The notes below the pieces were generated by a model, which saw nothing but the letters and a program-made list of their open reading frames with translations, was not told the origin of the DNA and did no database searches. This document shows positions 1 to 7,856 of a stretch of DNA of 24,195 nt, piece by piece (position 1 is the first letter of the stretch; the number at the start of each line of letters is the position of its first letter). Position numbers and translations under genes: made by a program. Origin of the DNA: Akkermansiaceae bacterium UBA1315 (lineage in GTDB: Bacteria; Verrucomicrobiota; Verrucomicrobiia; Verrucomicrobiales; Akkermansiaceae); the NCBI GenBank assembly GCA_002307065.1, contig DBTN01000022.1, forward strand, positions 1 to 24,195. The letters run 5' to 3'.

Positions 1-81
1 GGAATCACGGACCGTTGGCCCGAAATTTTGAACCTGGGATCGGAAAACAGATTTGGGTGCGACTGTGAGCCTATGCGATGG

Positions 82-97
82 CCGGACTCAAGTCCGG
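82..97. repeat. REP-like palindrome
   Basis: A perfect 7-bp inverted repeat, CCGGACT-CA-AGTCCGG, lies downstream of the ATP-grasp-like gene, which ends at 152 on the minus strand. No T-tract follows on either strand, so it is not a classical intrinsic terminator. It resembles two other gene-border palindromes in this window (18305-18325 and 24045-24061). A REP/BIME-type dispersed element is an inference. Confidence 0.4.
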
Positions 98-151
98 GAT
101 CCCGTTTCGCCGCCCCCAGAGGTGGCGGGTATTTTTGATGAAAAAATTGTT

Positions 152-1453
152 CTACGAACCGATCACGCAAGGCATCAGGACGCCGTCGCTCATGCCGTGG
201 ATTTTCTTTTTATCCGCAGGAACGAGGGTGGCCAAGCATCCGCCGAAAGTGGTTTCGCCGGCGGAGTTGGTGAAGAAATACGGGCAGAGGCGAACGCGGC
301 CTTGCATCATTTCGATGGATCCGTCGTTTCGGAAAACCGGGTGTTCAATGCGCCGGCCTTCGCGGAACTCCTGAAGGATCCACGGCTGTTCGGAAGATTG
401 GTCGAGGGCACCGGTCAGCAATTCAGCCCACTCTTTCGCGGGCAGGTCGTGGCCGATGAAGACGCCGCGTGATCCCCAAGCGGTTTCGTGGAAACCGGAG
501 ATTTTCAGGACGAGTTGGCGTTCCTTTTGGCTGAAGGCGGCGACTTCTTCCCAAGAATGAGCGTTGAGTTTTGGCAATGCGGCGTGTGGCGGGAGCGGGG
601 TGGGATCGAGCACCCAGCCGAATGGGACGAGATCGCGCAGTCTTTTTAAATGGCTGCCGCGAAGGGTTTGTTCCCACACTTTTTTCAGAGCGGGCGACCA
701 GAGCAGGGCCAGCCAGAGTTTGTCTTCCAGATGGGGTTTGAACGGAGGGGTGATCTGAAGTTTTCCGGCGGCGGAAAGGTCGGCGAGGCGGCGTGCAGAG
801 GGCACGGATTCCCAATCAAACAGCTCGAAGAACCGGTAGAGTTCTTTTCCATCCGGTTCGTATTCTTCGGCGGCGACGACTTTCCAGGCATTGCCGAGTT
901 GAGCGGTCAGCCATTCCATTTCGGGCCGGTAGTCGTTGGCCTCATCGGACACGAGAACCGATCCGCCTTCGGGAAGCAGGGAGCGGAAACCTTCGATCAT
1001 GCCATCCGGCCCGCCTAAAACGTCAAAACCCGCTTTTGAATAAATTTGCGCCAGCCAAGCTGCGACGCCGATCCCGCCGGGGACGCTATCGAGCTCAGTC
1101 ATGGAAAATCCGTCGTCGGTGAGAATCAAATCCGGTCGGATGACCCGGGGAAACTGCTCGGCGGTTCCGGGTTGCGTTTGCAGTTTCGCCAGCCAGTCCG
1201 GTTTTCCTTCATCGAGCAATTCGGCCAGCCAGCCGGGAAGTTTGCCTGAGGCGCTGCGGCGGTAGAGCGAGTCGCAGGCTTGTTGAAACCGGGCGAGGGG
1301 ATGGCCCAGAGACATCATTTGTCGGGCTTCTGCCGACGTCAATTTCAGCGGTTCTGGCGACCAGCGCCAGGCTCCGCCGCCAAATAATCCGCCTTTTGGC
1401 AATCCATCGCGTAGGTCGGCAAGGCTCAGTCCCATCTCGGCGGTAGTTTCCAC
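152..1453 (-). CDS. ATP-grasp-like protein, circularly permuted type (putative ligase)
   Basis: I do not recognise a named gene. The 433-aa protein carries features of circularly permuted ATP-grasp enzymes related to glutathionylspermidine synthase. Near residue 110 is a DLILTDDGF segment followed by TELDSVPGG, which resembles the acidic, metal-binding E-x-N/D-x-x-PGG motif of that group. Around residues 315-365 is LKISGFHETAWGSRGV followed by WILQEF, which resembles the nucleotide-binding lysine/glycine loop and the hinge strand. There is no signal peptide, so a cytoplasmic ligase joining an amine or amino acid to a carboxylate is plausible; the substrate is unknown. The start used is GTG; an in-frame ATG lies six codons downstream at 1435. 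Neither has a clear ribosome site. The gene lies 60 bp downstream of the DAHP synthase gene on the same strand and could be cotranscribed with it. Confidence 0.6.
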   Translation of the reverse strand: METTAEMGLSLADLRDGLPKGGLFGGGAWRWSPEPLKLTSAEARQMMSLGHPLARFQQACDSLYRRSASGKLPGWLAELLDEGKPDWLAKLQTQPGTAEQFPRVIRPDLILTDDGFSMTELDSVPGGIGVAAWLAQIYSKAGFDVLGGPDGMIEGFRSLLPEGGSVLVSDEANDYRPEMEWLTAQLGNAWKVVAAEEYEPDGKELYRFFELFDWESVPSARRLADLSAAGKLQITPPFKPHLEDKLWLALLWSPALKKVWEQTLRGSHLKRLRDLVPFGWVLDPTPLPPHAALPKLNAHSWEEVAAFSQKERQLVLKISGFHETAWGSRGVFIGHDLPAKEWAELLTGALDQSSEQPWILQEFREGRRIEHPVFRNDGSIEMMQGRVRLCPYFFTNSAGETTFGGCLATLVPADKKKIHGMSDGVLMPCVIGS

Positions 1454-1512
1454 CGGTTTCGCGGGATGCCAAGCGCGGATTCGAAATCGGGTTAAAACGG
1501 ATCCGAGTCAGC

Positions 1513-2571
1513 CTATAAACAGCGTCGGGTTTTTGCTGCGGTTGCCAAGTGAGTCAGGACTTTCACGGTGTCTTCCCAGCCGATGCATGCGTCGGTAATG
1601 GATTGGCCGCGCATCAACGTTGAGCGATCCGATTGGGCCTTTTGATTTCCTTCGATCAGATGGGATTCGATCATCACGGCGGCGATGGTGGGAGATCCTG
1701 CGGAAATTTGGTCGGCGAGAGACTGGGCGACGACCGGTTGATTGCGGAAATTTTTGGAGGAATTGCCATGAGAGCAATCGATCATCACGCGCGGCGGAAG
1801 ATTTTGTTCGATGAGCATTTTTTCCGCGTCGGCGATCGATTGGGGATCGTAATTTGGGCCGCTTTGTCCGCCGCGAAGGATGAGATGGCAGTCGCTATTA
1901 CCGGTGGTGGAAACGATGGCACACAGACCTTGATGAGTGACTCCGAGAAAATGGTGGGGTCGTGAAGCGGATTGGATCGCATCGAGCGCGATCTGGATCG
2001 AGCCACTCGTTCCATTTTTGAAGCCGATGGGCATGGACAAACCGGAGGCTAATTCGCGATGCAATTGGCATTCAGTCGTCCGCGCGCCGATCGCTCCCCA
2101 CGCGATCAGGTCGGCGAAATATTGGGGAGAAATCGTATCGAGAAATTCCGTCCCGGCGGTCATCCCAAAAGATGCGAGGTTGAGCAAAAGCTCGCGGGCG
2201 GAACGAAGGCCGTGGTTGATGTCGAACGAATCATCCAGATGTGGATCATTGATGAGGCCTTTCCAGCCGACGGTGGTGCGGGGTTTTTCGAAATAGACCC
2301 GCATGACGACCAGGAGGTCATCCGAGAGTGAGCGGGCCAATTTTTCGAGTTTCTCACCATATTCCAACGCCGCATCGGTGTCGTGGATCGAGCAAGGGCC
2401 GACGAGGACAAGCAATCGGTCGTCGTCGCCACGCAGGATGTTGGCGGATTCCGAGCGGACTTTTGAAATGAGCTCACTGCTTGAATCGGGCAGCGGGAGA
2501 TCATATTGAAGGATCGCCGGTGAAATGAGGGGGCGGGTTCCGGAAACTCGAAGGTCTGACGTCTGAATCAC
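1513..2571 (-). CDS. 3-deoxy-7-phosphoheptulonate synthase (DAHP synthase, class I)
   Basis: This enzyme condenses phosphoenolpyruvate with erythrose 4-phosphate to make DAHP, the first step of the cytoplasmic shikimate pathway to aromatic amino acids. The 352-aa length is normal for the AroF/AroG/AroH family. Hallmarks are GPCSIHD near residue 58, RVYFEKPRTTVGWKG near 90-105, DPHLDDSFDINHG just after, AIGARTTE near 160, FKNGTSG near 185 and the metal-site DCSHGNSSK near 265. I cannot assign the AroF, AroG or AroH feedback class from sequence alone, so no symbol is given. The start is GTG, and no in-frame ATG lies near the N-terminus. The upstream gene is divergent (UPF0391), leaving a shared intergenic region of about 215 bp. 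Confidence 0.95.
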   Translation of the reverse strand: MIQTSDLRVSGTRPLISPAILQYDLPLPDSSSELISKVRSESANILRGDDDRLLVLVGPCSIHDTDAALEYGEKLEKLARSLSDDLLVVMRVYFEKPRTTVGWKGLINDPHLDDSFDINHGLRSARELLLNLASFGMTAGTEFLDTISPQYFADLIAWGAIGARTTECQLHRELASGLSMPIGFKNGTSGSIQIALDAIQSASRPHHFLGVTHQGLCAIVSTTGNSDCHLILRGGQSGPNYDPQSIADAEKMLIEQNLPPRVMIDCSHGNSSKNFRNQPVVAQSLADQISAGSPTIAAVMIESHLIEGNQKAQSDRSTLMRGQSITDACIGWEDTVKVLTHLATAAKTRRCL

Positions 2572-2717
2572 GGAACAAGCGTAAAGCCGGGTAGGCTTCC
2601 GGCAAGTCAGGGATGGTCACAAAGTTTCCGACAGATCGTGCAATACGCATGTTTTTGTTGCGAGATCGTGGGAAATGCGAATTCTTCTATGATGCGGATG
2701 TTGTTTTTTGGACTGAT

Positions 2718-2730
2718 TATCAGATAGTTA
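2718..2730 (+). promoter_or_regulatory. IHF-like site upstream of the UPF0391 promoter
   Basis: TATCAGATAGTTA matches the IHF core consensus WATCAANNNNTTR at all fixed positions but one (G for the last A of ATCAA). It ends 16 bp before the -24 element of the sigma-54-like promoter at 2747. That is nearly the same arrangement as at the entericidin gene. IHF bending between a distant activator and sigma-54 RNA polymerase is well established. That this site binds IHF or HU here is inference. Confidence 0.35.
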
Positions 2731-2746
2731 GATCGTCAGTTGAGTT

Positions 2747-2762
2747 TGGCTAACTTTATGCA
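2747..2762 (+). promoter_or_regulatory. candidate sigma-54 (-24/-12) promoter for UPF0391-lpxR
   Basis: TGGCTAACTTTATGCA has the diagnostic GG and GC dinucleotides separated by exactly 10 bp, with intact TGGC and TGCA blocks (consensus TGGCAC-N5-TTGCW). The predicted transcript would start near 2773. That leaves a 15-nt leader containing a weak GAAG ribosome site before the ATG at 2788. A competing sigma-70 reading overlaps it: TTGAGT at 2740-2745 and TAGGAT at 2764-2769, spaced by 18 bp. Confidence 0.45.
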
Positions 2763-2787
2763 ATAGGATTCACACACTTGAAGAACG

Positions 2788-2958
2788 ATGCTCAACTGGA
2801 CACTCACTTTTCTCATTCTCGCGCTCGTCGCAGCCGTGCTCGGCTTTTCGAGCTTGGCGGGGAGTGTTGGAGCTATCGGCCAGATCCTGTTTTTCGTTTT
2901 CTTGTTCTTGCTGGTGGTTTCGGCATTAACCAGAGTGTTGCGCGATCACGATACGTGA
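2788..2958 (+). CDS. UPF0391/DUF1328 small membrane protein
   Basis: This 56-aa gene is too short for many gene finders. The translation starts MLNWTLTFLILALVAAVLG, continues through FSSLAGSVGAIGQ and a second hydrophobic stretch rich in F, L and V, and ends RDHDT. This is the typical layout of the UPF0391 (DUF1328, YtjA-like) family: two transmembrane helices linked by a small glycine-rich turn, about 55 residues in total. The family's molecular function is unknown; members are often stress-induced in Gram-negative bacteria. Its stop is only 10 bp before the lpxR-like gene, so the two are probably cotranscribed. A sigma-54-like promoter lies immediately upstream, with a weak GAAG ribosome site before the ATG. 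An overlapping 64-codon frame at 2778-2972 is a shadow. Confidence 0.88.
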   Translation: MLNWTLTFLILALVAAVLGFSSLAGSVGAIGQILFFVFLFLLVVSALTRVLRDHDT

Positions 2959-2968
2959 CTGATATCCC

Positions 2969-4066
2969 ATGAAAAATAAATCCGTGCGCATGCTTTGCGC
3001 TTTTTCGATCTTGCCGCTCCTTTCCACGGGTGGACTTGCCCAGGTTGGGGAATCTCCGGTTCTCGGGAAAGAGTTTGTCGATGACGATGAAGGATATCTG
3101 ACCGTCTATTTCGACAACGATATTTTTGGAGGAGAAGACCAAGATTATACCAATGGTTTCCGGCTTTCTTGGATTTCGGACGATCGGAATGTTGAGGACC
3201 TTGGGCCGGTGCAGCGAGTGTTGCGCAGGTTTTCGGGAGATCCGGATAGTTTTGCACCGTTTCGTTCGATCACCGGTTTTGAGGATCCGAAAAAGATCCG
3301 ATATAACTACGGTTTTTCCCTCACGCAGTTGATGTTCACTCCTGAGGATTCGTATCCGTCCTCGCAACCCGAAGGACAGAGAAGATATGCAGGGTGGTTA
3401 GGTCTTGGATTGTCGCTTCATGTGAAAGATGACGCCGTTCTGAACTCGATCGAATTTATCATTGGAACGACCGGTCAAAACTCGCTGGCGGAAAATACTC
3501 AGGATTTTATTCACGAACTGAAGGGTTCCGATAAATTTAACGGTTGGGACGACCAAATTCCTAATGAGATTACGGCTGATTTGAGTTTTGTGCAAAAACG
3601 CCGGGCGGACTTTTTGAACATGGGAATCGGCAACCTCCGGATGGATGGTCTGACGGAATGGGGCGCGCATCTCGGAACGTTTCGGACGGAAGCTCACCTT
3701 GGTGGGTTGGTTCGTGTCGGGTTTAATCTTCCGCCGGATTTCTCCGATCCGCGGATCACATCGACCGCCTATTCTCACCGGTATTTCGGGACCGATGGGG
3801 CGTATGTGGGAAACTGGTCGGTTTACACCTTGTTTGGCGCGAAGTTGCATGGAGTCGCTTATGATGCGACTTTGGACGGACCGGTTTTTCATGATTTTGA
3901 AACCGGGAACAAACGGACGCCGCTCGTAGCAGAGTCGTTTTTTGGATTTGGCGTCCGCTACCGGAGCGTCGAGGTGAGCTATGTTCACACTTGGCGGACC
4001 GAGGAGTATCGCGAGCAGGATGGAATTTCCGACTTCGGTTCAGTCGCCGTGCGGATGCGATTTTAG
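2969..4066 (+). CDS. lpxR: LpxR-family lipid A 3'-O-deacylase (DUF2219)
   Basis: This is an outer-membrane beta-barrel enzyme that removes the 3'-linked acyloxyacyl chain of lipid A. The 365-aa protein starts with a signal peptide (hydrophobic core about 9-22, cleavage after the LAQ region). Family motifs follow in order: FDND at about 48-51, including the catalytic-pair Asn-Asp; QDYTNGFRLSW at about 58-68; RRYAGWLGLGL near 140; TGQNSLAENTQ followed by the FIHEL histidine; GWDDQIPNE; and a C-terminal strand ending in phenylalanine (RMRF), typical of barrels. It follows the UPF0391 gene by 10 bp. Its stop overlaps the stop of the convergent flavoprotein gene by a few bases. Co-regulation with the adjacent AlgB/KinB-like system is an inference. 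Assignment to the family is strong; deacylase activity is by homology. Confidence 0.88.
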   Translation: MKNKSVRMLCAFSILPLLSTGGLAQVGESPVLGKEFVDDDEGYLTVYFDNDIFGGEDQDYTNGFRLSWISDDRNVEDLGPVQRVLRRFSGDPDSFAPFRSITGFEDPKKIRYNYGFSLTQLMFTPEDSYPSSQPEGQRRYAGWLGLGLSLHVKDDAVLNSIEFIIGTTGQNSLAENTQDFIHELKGSDKFNGWDDQIPNEITADLSFVQKRRADFLNMGIGNLRMDGLTEWGAHLGTFRTEAHLGGLVRVGFNLPPDFSDPRITSTAYSHRYFGTDGAYVGNWSVYTLFGAKLHGVAYDATLDGPVFHDFETGNKRTPLVAESFFGFGVRYRSVEVSYVHTWRTEEYREQDGISDFGSVAVRMRF

Positions 4067-5481
4067 GAATTTTCCAGCGCGTGGTTGGCGGCTTCGACCG
4101 CGGACCACCAAGCTTCAACCAACGTGGGATGATAGTGCGGGATGGCGAGATATTCGCTGACGGTCATGCCTTTTTCGACCGCGAGTTGGATCGCCTGTGA
4201 TGTCTCAATCACTTCCGGTCCGGCGGCTGCGGCTCCGATGATGCGGATGGATTCACGATCGACGATGACCTTCACGAATCCGTGGCGCGAATCTTTGATG
4301 ATTCCTTTTCCCTGATCAGAATAGTCCTGTCGACCGGTCACGGTTCGGATTCCGTTCTGGTGGGCGGTTTTTTCGTTGAGGCCGATTTCGACGCACTGTG
4401 GATGGGTGAACCAACCGGTCGTCGCCGTATCGCGGTCCCATTCCGGAGCGACGCTGGAATGATCCTGGCGGACCAGGCGCGCGGCGTTGGTCGCGGCGAT
4501 TTGTCCTTGGATTACGGCCAGGTGGACGATGGGTAGGGTGCTCGAACAATCGCCGACGGCGAAGATATGCGAAAGCGAAGTGACCGTGCGTTCGTCGCTC
4601 ACGATGCGCTGTCGGTCCATCAGAATGCCAATTTGTTCGAGATTCAGTCCACGAGTGTTCGGAACGCGACCGGTGGCGATCAGTAAGGCGTCTGCTTTGA
4701 CCGGTTCGTGGTCACCCTTGAGCTGGATGTCAAAAAGGTCGTCGGAATAACTCACGTGCTGGGGTTCCGAGCCGGCGATGATATCGATACCACGGTCCTT
4801 GCTTTCGCGTTCGATCGCTTCGGAAATTTCGGGATCATGGCCGGATAGCACCGTTTCGCTGCGACCGATCATCGTGACCTTGCTGCCGAGTCCTTCGAAC
4901 AAATGAGCGCATTCCATTCCGATCGCGCCGGTTCCGACCACAGCGAGATGCTTGGGAAGATAGGGGAGGCGCACGACGTCATCACTCGTCCAGAAAGGTG
5001 TTTGGTCGAGGCCTGGAATGTCTGGGATATGAATGGTGGAACCGGTTGCGATGATAAAAGTGGAGGCCTTCAGTTCGATCGTTTCGCCCTCGTTGGTGTT
5101 AACGGTGATGACATGGGGTGAAAGAAATTTCGCGCTTCCACGGATCAATTCGTAACCGGCGTTTTTCATTTCCGAAACTCGGTATTCGCGAAATTCGGTG
5201 GTGAGTTTTTCCACGCGTGCGCGCAGGGCGTCTACGTCCAAGGTCGCGGGAGCGGTCTGGATGGCGAAGGTTTCCGCCTCGCGGATTTCGCGCATGCGAT
5301 TGGCGGTTTCGATCAAGGTTTTTGAAGGCATGCAGCCCCGGAGAATGCAGAGGCCTCCGAGGGTTTCCGCCGACTCGATGAGTGCGCAGGTGAGTCCGAG
5401 TTCGACGGCGGTGGACGCGGCCGAATGACCAGCGCTGCCGCCGCCGATGACGATGACTTCAAACGGGGGATATGATTTCAT
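4063..5481 (-). CDS. class I pyridine nucleotide-disulfide oxidoreductase (dihydrolipoamide/mercuric reductase-like)
   Basis: This is a FAD- and NAD(P)-dependent flavoprotein of the lipoamide dehydrogenase/mercuric reductase family, 472 aa from the ATG at 5481. Visible parts are the FAD dinucleotide fold VIGGGSAGHS (residues 11-20), the redox-active C45-ILRG-C50 disulfide followed by MPSK, a second NAD-binding fold VVGTGAIGMECA, the IFAVGDC flavin segment, and the C-terminal HYHPTLVEAW carrying the His-Glu pair of the dimer-interface active site. No 2-oxoacid dehydrogenase genes are nearby, there is no N-terminal heavy-metal domain, and no terminal Cys pair as in MerA. The substrate is therefore unknown. 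The reading frame stays open upstream to 5598, but the extra residues do not resemble the family. The start overlaps the phosphoesterase gene by 23 bp. It is the last gene of the operon. Confidence 0.85.
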   Translation of the reverse strand: MKSYPPFEVIVIGGGSAGHSAASTAVELGLTCALIESAETLGGLCILRGCMPSKTLIETANRMREIREAETFAIQTAPATLDVDALRARVEKLTTEFREYRVSEMKNAGYELIRGSAKFLSPHVITVNTNEGETIELKASTFIIATGSTIHIPDIPGLDQTPFWTSDDVVRLPYLPKHLAVVGTGAIGMECAHLFEGLGSKVTMIGRSETVLSGHDPEISEAIERESKDRGIDIIAGSEPQHVSYSDDLFDIQLKGDHEPVKADALLIATGRVPNTRGLNLEQIGILMDRQRIVSDERTVTSLSHIFAVGDCSSTLPIVHLAVIQGQIAATNAARLVRQDHSSVAPEWDRDTATTGWFTHPQCVEIGLNEKTAHQNGIRTVTGRQDYSDQGKGIIKDSRHGFVKVIVDRESIRIIGAAAAGPEVIETSQAIQLAVEKGMTVSEYLAIPHYHPTLVEAWWSAVEAANHALENS

Positions 5482-6298
5482 GACTTTGAGGTAAACCGGG
5501 TGGATGCCAACCGGTTTGATCGCGGAGGAATCCGGTGGTGGAAGTGGGGGTGAATTGACCTTCGTCGAAAACATAGCGGATGATTTCAATGTGGTCATCC
5601 TCGATTAAAATTTCGTGGAAGCCTTGAGGTTCACCTTGGAGCCGGGTTGAGCAAACTGTGGCTGCCTGAGAAACGACGCAGGTCCATCCATTCACCGAAC
5701 CGGCCACGGCCAGAAGCGATCGATGGAAATGACCGCAGAGCACCAGGTCTATTTGGCATTCGGAAATGGCGGACAGCAGGGCCGGCAAGGGTTTTACGAC
5801 GGATCGAGTGTGATTGGGTGGAGCGAGCAGCGGATGATGAAGCACCAGAATGCGAAAATCTCGCTCGGCGTTCACAAACCGGTTTTTCATCCGCGAGAGC
5901 TGCCTTGACGAGAGAATGCCTTCTGACCAATCGGCATGAAAACCGAAGGCCCGCGTGCTGTTCAGGCTGACGACATGAAATCCGGGAGATTTGAATTCGG
6001 GCTCCAGGGTTTTTCCGAAGTAAGATTGATAACGGCGGAAGGGGGTGAAAAACCGGTCGAGGGGCTGGTTCAGTCCGGGCACGTCGTGGTTGCCGGGAAT
6101 CACGAGATAGGGCGTTGGCAGCGAAGCGACGAATTGTTTTGCCTCCGTAAGTTCCTCGTGTCGTGCGCGCATGGAAAGGTCACCGCTGAGGATGGTGAGA
6201 TCCGGTGAAAGTTCGGCGGCTTTCGCGAGGAAAATTTCTGCGATCGACGAATCCGCCGCGCCAAAGTGGGGATCCGAAAGATGAAGAACGCGCGTCAT
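5459..6298 (-). CDS. calcineurin-like metallophosphoesterase
   Basis: A 279-aa cytoplasmic dimetal phosphoesterase. The five metal-binding motifs are all present: D9-P-H11, G39-D40, G69-N70-H71-D72, the H154-H155 pair, and G189-H190-F-H192. Similar folds hydrolyse cyclic nucleotides, UDP-diacylglucosamine or phospholipid headgroups; the substrate cannot be assigned here. The ATG at 6298 overlaps the stop of the lipid kinase gene as ATGA, which argues for translational coupling and for this start. The longer open frame up to 6832 would overlap the kinase gene and shows no domain. Pairing with a diacylglycerol-kinase-family enzyme suggests a role in phospholipid or phosphatidic acid turnover, which is inference. 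Confidence 0.85.
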   Translation of the reverse strand: MTRVLHLSDPHFGAADSSIAEIFLAKAAELSPDLTILSGDLSMRARHEELTEAKQFVASLPTPYLVIPGNHDVPGLNQPLDRFFTPFRRYQSYFGKTLEPEFKSPGFHVVSLNSTRAFGFHADWSEGILSSRQLSRMKNRFVNAERDFRILVLHHPLLAPPNHTRSVVKPLPALLSAISECQIDLVLCGHFHRSLLAVAGSVNGWTCVVSQAATVCSTRLQGEPQGFHEILIEDDHIEIIRYVFDEGQFTPTSTTGFLRDQTGWHPPGLPQSHEIISPV

Positions 6299-7233
6299 CC
6301 CTTCTGAGGGGGTTGATCGGTTAGATTGGCTTCTGTGGACAACACGCGGAGGTGGCCGGGAAGAATCCGGAACTGGATCGGAAATTTCAGCCGCAGAATT
6401 TCCCCGTCCAGCATGACCGTGCAGTGATGGCGACGGACCGATCTCAGAACGATCGATTCCGCTTTGAGAATTTGCAGATCCGGATTTTGTTCCTGGCGGC
6501 CGAGAATGTAATCGAGCATTCCACGCAATGCGGCCGCAGAACTTTTTTGGGTGCCGATGTAAGCGGTCATCGTGCCCGAGCGGAAGTCGGTGCGGGCGGG
6601 GACGACACCTGCGGTCGGTCGGTAACGGCCGGGAACAAAAGCAGTGAACTTGGTTTTGGCCCGACCGGTTTGACCATTCGCACTCCAGGAAATCGGAAGC
6701 GGACGAGCGCGGGCGAAGATCCGTGGCAACCCGGTCAACAGTCTCCACGATTTTTTCCACCAGTGGCCGCCGTGATCGCGCCGTTCGAAAATTCCGGCAA
6801 ATTCGGGATAAAAGCCTAGGATGGTCGTGCACAGGCAGGCATGACCCGAGACATCCAGCACATCGATCGGGAAGGAATCTGCGGCGGCGAGGAATTTCGC
6901 GGCGTTTTCCATTTCCAACGGGACGCCCAAGTCTCGGGCAGCGAGATTGAAGGTGCCCATCGGCAGAACCCCGAGGGCGATACCGGTTCCGCCCAACAAT
7001 CGCGCGGCGGTGGAAACCGTGCCGTCGCCACCGGCGATGATGAGACCGTCGATGCCGGTTTGGATGGCCTTTTCGATTTCGGACTCGATGCGTTCCGGCT
7101 CGATGGCTGCGGAGGTGATCTCGTGTCCGGCGTCTCTGAAAATGCGTTCAGCGGATTGGCAAACTTCGGCGGCGTCCAGACCTCGGTCGTTGCCTCCAGA
7201 TGCACGATTGACGAGTAAAAGGTAGCGGCTCAT
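6295..7233 (-). CDS. diacylglycerol kinase-family lipid kinase (YegS/DgkB-like)
   Basis: A 312-aa member of the DAGK catalytic-domain family. It would phosphorylate diacylglycerol or a related lipid at the inner face of the membrane using ATP. The nucleotide-binding GGDGT motif is at residues 68-72, the PMGTFN motif (family P-x-G-T-x-N) at 91-96, and the C-terminal D-G-E catalytic motif at 276-278. The usual acidic residue after PxGTxN is replaced (PMGTFNLAAR instead of the NDFAR-like sequence), so lipid specificity may differ. Both ends overlap neighbours as ATGA: the receiver gene upstream and the metallophosphoesterase downstream. It is thus embedded in the two-component operon. Confidence 0.88.
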   Translation of the reverse strand: MSRYLLLVNRASGGNDRGLDAAEVCQSAERIFRDAGHEITSAAIEPERIESEIEKAIQTGIDGLIIAGGDGTVSTAARLLGGTGIALGVLPMGTFNLAARDLGVPLEMENAAKFLAAADSFPIDVLDVSGHACLCTTILGFYPEFAGIFERRDHGGHWWKKSWRLLTGLPRIFARARPLPISWSANGQTGRAKTKFTAFVPGRYRPTAGVVPARTDFRSGTMTAYIGTQKSSAAALRGMLDYILGRQEQNPDLQILKAESIVLRSVRRHHCTVMLDGEILRLKFPIQFRILPGHLRVLSTEANLTDQPPQKG

Positions 7234-7856
7234 GGAGTGGCTTGAGAGCGGAAAGCAAGTGTGGCGAGGCTGGAACGGAGCAAAGTTTCGCGGGAACCGG
7301 CGACAGAGTCTTCGATTTTCTCAAGGAGTAAGGTGAACATTTCCAACCACGCGGCGACCCGCCGGTCGGGATTTTTTTGACCCTTCAAAAATTCGAGCGC
7401 GCGGGAAATTTTGCCTTCGCGAGCGGCGGCCATCGCGTGTGAAAGCGGTTGATCCGGCGGTCCAAGAACGAAATCGATGACATCCCGGAGGTCGGCAGGT
7501 CTGACCGGTTTCAAAAGGAAATCGACCACATTGCACTGGATGGCTCGGAGGGCGGCAGTCGGGGTGAGGGCGGCGCTGCAAAGGACGATCGGCGTGAAAT
7601 TCCCCTGTTTGCGAAGCGCTTCGATCACGCCGATGCCATCGATGTCAGGCATGCGCAGATCAAGGATGACGATGTCGTAGGTGGTCGTCTTCATTTTTTC
7701 CAAAGCGAGCCGACCGGTCGCCGCGGTGTCGACCGAGGTCTCGCGGCTCGAAAGCGCGTAGGAAAATCCGAGACGTAGCGTCGGTTCGTCATCCACCACC
7801 AGCACTTTGCGGGTGTGGTGTGATGGGAAATTTCCGCTGTCAGGCGATTGGAACAT
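7230..7856 (-). CDS. stand-alone receiver-domain response regulator with uncharacterised C-terminal extension
   Basis: A 208-aa protein. Residues 16-130 are a CheY-like receiver: the acidic pair V-D22-D23, the phospho-acceptor D66 in ILDLRMP, S94 at the switch position, and K117 in LLKPVRP. Residues 131-208 form a predicted helical segment (AAAREGKISRALEFLKGQ, then AWLEMFTLLLEKIEDS) with no DNA-binding or enzymatic motif that I recognise. It overlaps the upstream kinase gene by 17 bp and the downstream lipid kinase gene by ATGA. It could be a second output, or a phosphate sink, of the KinB-like kinase, perhaps acting by protein contact. The receiver assignment is clear; the role is inference. 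Confidence 0.88.
   Translation of the reverse strand: MFQSPDSGNFPSHHTRKVLVVDDEPTLRLGFSYALSSRETSVDTAATGRLALEKMKTTTYDIVILDLRMPDIDGIGVIEALRKQGNFTPIVLCSAALTPTAALRAIQCNVVDFLLKPVRPADLRDVIDFVLGPPDQPLSHAMAAAREGKISRALEFLKGQKNPDRRVAAWLEMFTLLLEKIEDSVAGSRETLLRSSLATLAFRSQATP

Noticed and set aside
110..136. CCGCC/GGCGG hairpin followed by ATTTTT on the plus strand
   Set aside because: It could be a terminator for a gene outside the window, but the stem is short with a 9-nt loop and no plus-strand gene is visible upstream.
2586..2603. Short hairpin GCCGG-N8-CCGGC in the DAHP synthase leader
   Set aside because: A 5-bp stem is weak, there is no T-tract or leader peptide, and attenuation cannot be supported.
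2637..2677. Words CGTGCAA and GGAAATG shared with the entericidin upstream region (11184-11210)
   Set aside because: About two shared 7-mers are expected by chance between regions of this size, and their spacing to the promoters differs.
6299..6832. N-terminal extension of the metallophosphoesterase frame
   Set aside because: It overlaps the lipid kinase gene out of frame, lacks any domain, and the ATGA overlap gives a natural start at 6298.
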